Origin: Gallionellaceae bacterium
Lineage (GTDB): Bacteria; Pseudomonadota; Gammaproteobacteria; Burkholderiales; Gallionellaceae
Assembly (NCBI GenBank): GCA_027448945.1
Contig: DAIDMQ010000016.1
Coordinates: 1 to 64,000 of the forward strand
Direction: 5' to 3'
DNA length: 64,000 bases
Each line of letters begins with the position of its first letter. The stretch's first letter is position 1. The position numbers and the translations under genes are program-made. Below the pieces are notes generated by a model. It had not been told where the DNA came from. It did no database searches and was given only the letters and a program-made list of their open reading frames with translations. Below are positions 62,029 to 64,000 of the stretch, piece after piece.

Positions 62029-62496
62029 CTAGCAACTAATCCCTTTGAAGTCGCATTGTCGCCATGCTTCGTAAACGCTGACCGCGACCGTATTCGAAAG
62101 ATTAAGGCTGCGATTTTCAGGCAGCATGGGTAAGCGTACGCGCTGTGCGGCGGGAAAGTCTGCAAGAACTTCCGCGGGTAAGCCGCGACTTTCAGGGCCG
62201 TACAAAAATGTGTCCCCGCCTTGGTAGGACAGGCTATGGAAAGCTTGCGAACCTTTGGTGCTTAGCGCAAACACTCTGCCGGGATCGAAATCTGCTAGGC
62301 AGCTTGCCAGATCATCATGCACTTTGAGTGTGGCGAATTCGTGGTAATCCAAGCCGGCCCGTACTAGCTGTTTATCCTCCAGAGTGAAGCCCAGCGGCTT
62401 GATCAGATGTAGTTTGCAGCCAGTGTTGGCGCAGAGTCTGATGATATTTCCCGTGTTGGGTGGGATCTCTGGTTGAAAAAGTATGATATTGAACAT
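62029..62496 (-). CDS. trmL: tRNA (cytidine/uridine-34-2'-O)-methyltransferase TrmL
   Basis: The 155-aa SPOUT enzyme modifies the wobble ribose of tRNA-Leu. FQPEIPPNTGNIIRLCANTG, FLYGPESRGLP and RSLNLSNTVAVSVYEAWRQ knot motifs are intact and the length matches. It is convergent with gpsA and divergent from the GspE-like gene. Confidence 0.96.
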   Translation of the reverse strand: MFNIILFQPEIPPNTGNIIRLCANTGCKLHLIKPLGFTLEDKQLVRAGLDYHEFATLKVHDDLASCLADFDPGRVFALSTKGSQAFHSLSYQGGDTFLYGPESRGLPAEVLADFPAAQRVRLPMLPENRSLNLSNTVAVSVYEAWRQCDFKGISC

Positions 62497-62589
62497 GGAA
62501 AGTTGCTGAGTAATTTCTTGTCAGGAAGGGTAAAAGCGATTAACTTCGCGGTCAATCAGCTGAAGCACAATTTAGAGCGAGGGGGAATT

Positions 62590-64000
62590 ATGGGGCGTCC
62601 GGAGAAAGTCCGCTTAGGTGATTTGCTGGTGAATGCGAATCTGATCTCGCAACAGCAGTTGGATCAAGCCCTTATGCAGCAGCAGAGCAGTGGGCGGAGG
62701 TTGGGGCGCTTACTGGTTGAAAATGGATTTGTCAACGAGGAGCAGATATCAGAAACCCTGGCCAAGCTTTTCAATATTCCCTATATCAACCTAAAGCGCT
62801 TCAATTTGAATCCGGAGTTGCTCAAGCGTATCCCCGAGGAGCAGGCGCGTCGATATCGTGCCATCGTGTTGGATGCGGTTGAAGATAGGCTGCGTGTCGG
62901 TATGGCTGATCCAACTGATGCTGCGGGCTTTGAAGAAATCAAACGCATATTGAAGTGCGAAGTGGATTTGGTAGTAGTCACTGAAGGTCAGGTACTGGAA
63001 AGCATCGATCGCGGCTACAGGCACACCAACGAGATCGGTGGGCAAATGTATACGCGTGTGAATAGCGGACTGCAGGCTGGACATGTGGTTGCTTCGGGTG
63101 AGGCCGCTGCTCCAGAGGTTTCCGTCACCAAGCAGATACAGGCACTGTTTAATACCGCCATGCAAGTGCGCGCCTCGGACATCCATATCGAATTGACAAA
63201 AGAGGCGGTGGTCTGCCGACTTAGGATAGACGGTATGTTGCATGCGCATATCGATCTGGGTTACCCGCCGACGGAGGCAGTGGTGTTGCGGCTCAAGTTG
63301 ATGGCAGAGTTGGATATCGCTGAAAAATATCTGCCACAGTCAGGCAGTTTCAGGACGCACGTTGATGATCAGGGACTTTTGGTGAATCTGGTGTCCTGCC
63401 CGGTCAAGAAGGGCGAGTCGATCGTGATGCACCTAACTTACCAGAACCGGCAAAGAGCGACTCTGGATAGTCTGGGTATGCCCGAAAATATGCTGATCAG
63501 GCTGCGCGAAATCATAGAGTATGGAAAGGGAATGGTGTTGTTTGTTGCGCCGCCAGATGCGGGCATAACGACGACGATGTATGCGGTTCTCACCGAGGTC
63601 GACAAGGTCAGTAAAAAAATATTCAGCGTGGAAGATCTGGTCGAGCATCAAATTACAGGGGTGAATCAGATTCAGGTCGATAGAGATGCGGGATTTGACT
63701 ATTTGTCCGCATTGCAGGCCGCTGCGGTTCAGGATCCGGATGTGCTGATGTTGAGCAGTATCCACGACAAGCAAGTTGCACGCTTGACGATCAAGACGGC
63801 GATGGAACAGCGCGTGGTGCTTGCAAGCTTGAGTAGCAACGACGCGGCTACCGCCTTGTTTCATTTTTCCGAATTGGGTGTGCCGGCATTTATGGTCGCA
63901 TCCTCGGTGCAGGTTGTGATTGCGCAAAGACTGTTGAGGCGTATCTGTCCTCATTGCAGCGAACCCTACGTGGCGAATAGTCAAGAAAGTGCCTGGTTGA
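62590..64000 (+). CDS. GspE/PilB-family protein with degenerate ATPase motifs (partial)
   Basis: The frame is open from ATG 62590 to the window end (470 codons). N-terminal MshEN-like region: LGDLLVNANLISQQQLDQAL and LAKLFNIPYINL. A GspE/PilB core follows: MQVRASDIHIELTKEAVVCRLRIDGML, VNQIQVDRDAGFDYLSAL. The ATPase residues are changed: Walker A is APPDAGITTT (Ile326 for Lys), Walker B/GEIRD is SSIHD, the arginine pair in ALRSxLRQDPD is ALQAAAVQDPD, and HTNDA is SSNDA. The frame is otherwise intact, so this is a probable pseudo-ATPase paralogue of a type IV pilus/type II secretion motor. CPHC near 453 fits the zinc site. The gene continues beyond the window. Confidence 0.88.
   Translation, partial: MGRPEKVRLGDLLVNANLISQQQLDQALMQQQSSGRRLGRLLVENGFVNEEQISETLAKLFNIPYINLKRFNLNPELLKRIPEEQARRYRAIVLDAVEDRLRVGMADPTDAAGFEEIKRILKCEVDLVVVTEGQVLESIDRGYRHTNEIGGQMYTRVNSGLQAGHVVASGEAAAPEVSVTKQIQALFNTAMQVRASDIHIELTKEAVVCRLRIDGMLHAHIDLGYPPTEAVVLRLKLMAELDIAEKYLPQSGSFRTHVDDQGLLVNLVSCPVKKGESIVMHLTYQNRQRATLDSLGMPENMLIRLREIIEYGKGMVLFVAPPDAGITTTMYAVLTEVDKVSKKIFSVEDLVEHQITGVNQIQVDRDAGFDYLSALQAAAVQDPDVLMLSSIHDKQVARLTIKTAMEQRVVLASLSSNDAATALFHFSELGVPAFMVASSVQVVIAQRLLRRICPHCSEPYVANSQESAWL

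Overview
The window looks like the chromosome of a betaproteobacterium, probably in the Nitrosomonadales near Gallionellaceae/Sulfuricellaceae (inferred from protein flavour and gene order, not from a search). Core synteny blocks are intact: mreB-mreC-mreD-mrdA-rodA-rlpA, gatC-gatA-gatB, dapF-DUF484-xerC, gpmI-envC-ctpA and secB-gpsA. They are interrupted on the left by about 18 kb of accessory DNA.

Region 1 (1-18600) is an accessory island. It opens with an IS21-type istA fragment and a gene-free, repeat-bearing 0.7 kb. A type I restriction-modification locus follows on the minus strand in the order hsdM, abi, hsdS, a Cys-cluster ORF, hsdR; the last four genes overlap head-to-tail. Between hsdM and the next genes lie the last ~50 codons of a second copy of an AAA+ ATPase and a single 29-nt type I-E CRISPR-like repeat. 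Then come an XRE regulator, a lipoprotein and a membrane protein, the intact AAA+ ATPase, an RHH-like protein, and a mobilisation block (MOB-P relaxase with LPD7 domain, MobC-like protein, a Tyr-less mini-relaxase, AlpA regulator). The island ends in an AT-rich unknown gene and a frameshifted tyrosine-integrase tail next to tRNA-Arg(ACG) and tRNA-Ser(GCT). This reads as a decayed integrative mobilisable element at a tRNA site, with defence cargo.

Region 2 (18.9-31.2 kb) holds a sodium:solute symporter module (cNMP/CBS/DUF294 regulator, DEDDh exonuclease, DUF4212 subunit, symporter), a TonB-dependent receptor split by one in-frame amber codon, a CoA-binding protein, tag, dapF-DUF484-xerC and rlmI.

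Region 3 (31.3-45.3 kb) holds an adenylate cyclase fused to a hemerythrin oxygen-binding domain, the elongasome operon, gatCAB, a remnant of an MBOAT acyltransferase joined to a RAYT-like motif, a secreted ATP-dependent DNA ligase and an M48 lipoprotein protease.

Region 4 (45.3-64 kb) holds an envelope/glycolysis operon ending in an RquA-like (rhodoquinone) gene. Next is a cluster of a two-cysteine ArsR regulator, RND adaptor, SQR-like flavoprotein with the three family cysteines, RND pump and DUF2892 protein, which looks like a sulfide/persulfide-responsive efflux system. It is followed by a PglL/Wzy-type glycan ligase, rhodanese, grxC, secB, an SH3 protein, gpsA, trmL, and a GspE/PilB-family protein whose ATPase motifs are systematically lost. 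The last runs off the window.

Most unusual: the orphan CRISPR repeat with its duplicated ATPase tail, the Tyr-less mini-relaxase, the degenerate GspE homologue, the cyclase-hemerythrin fusion and the SQR-RND cluster.
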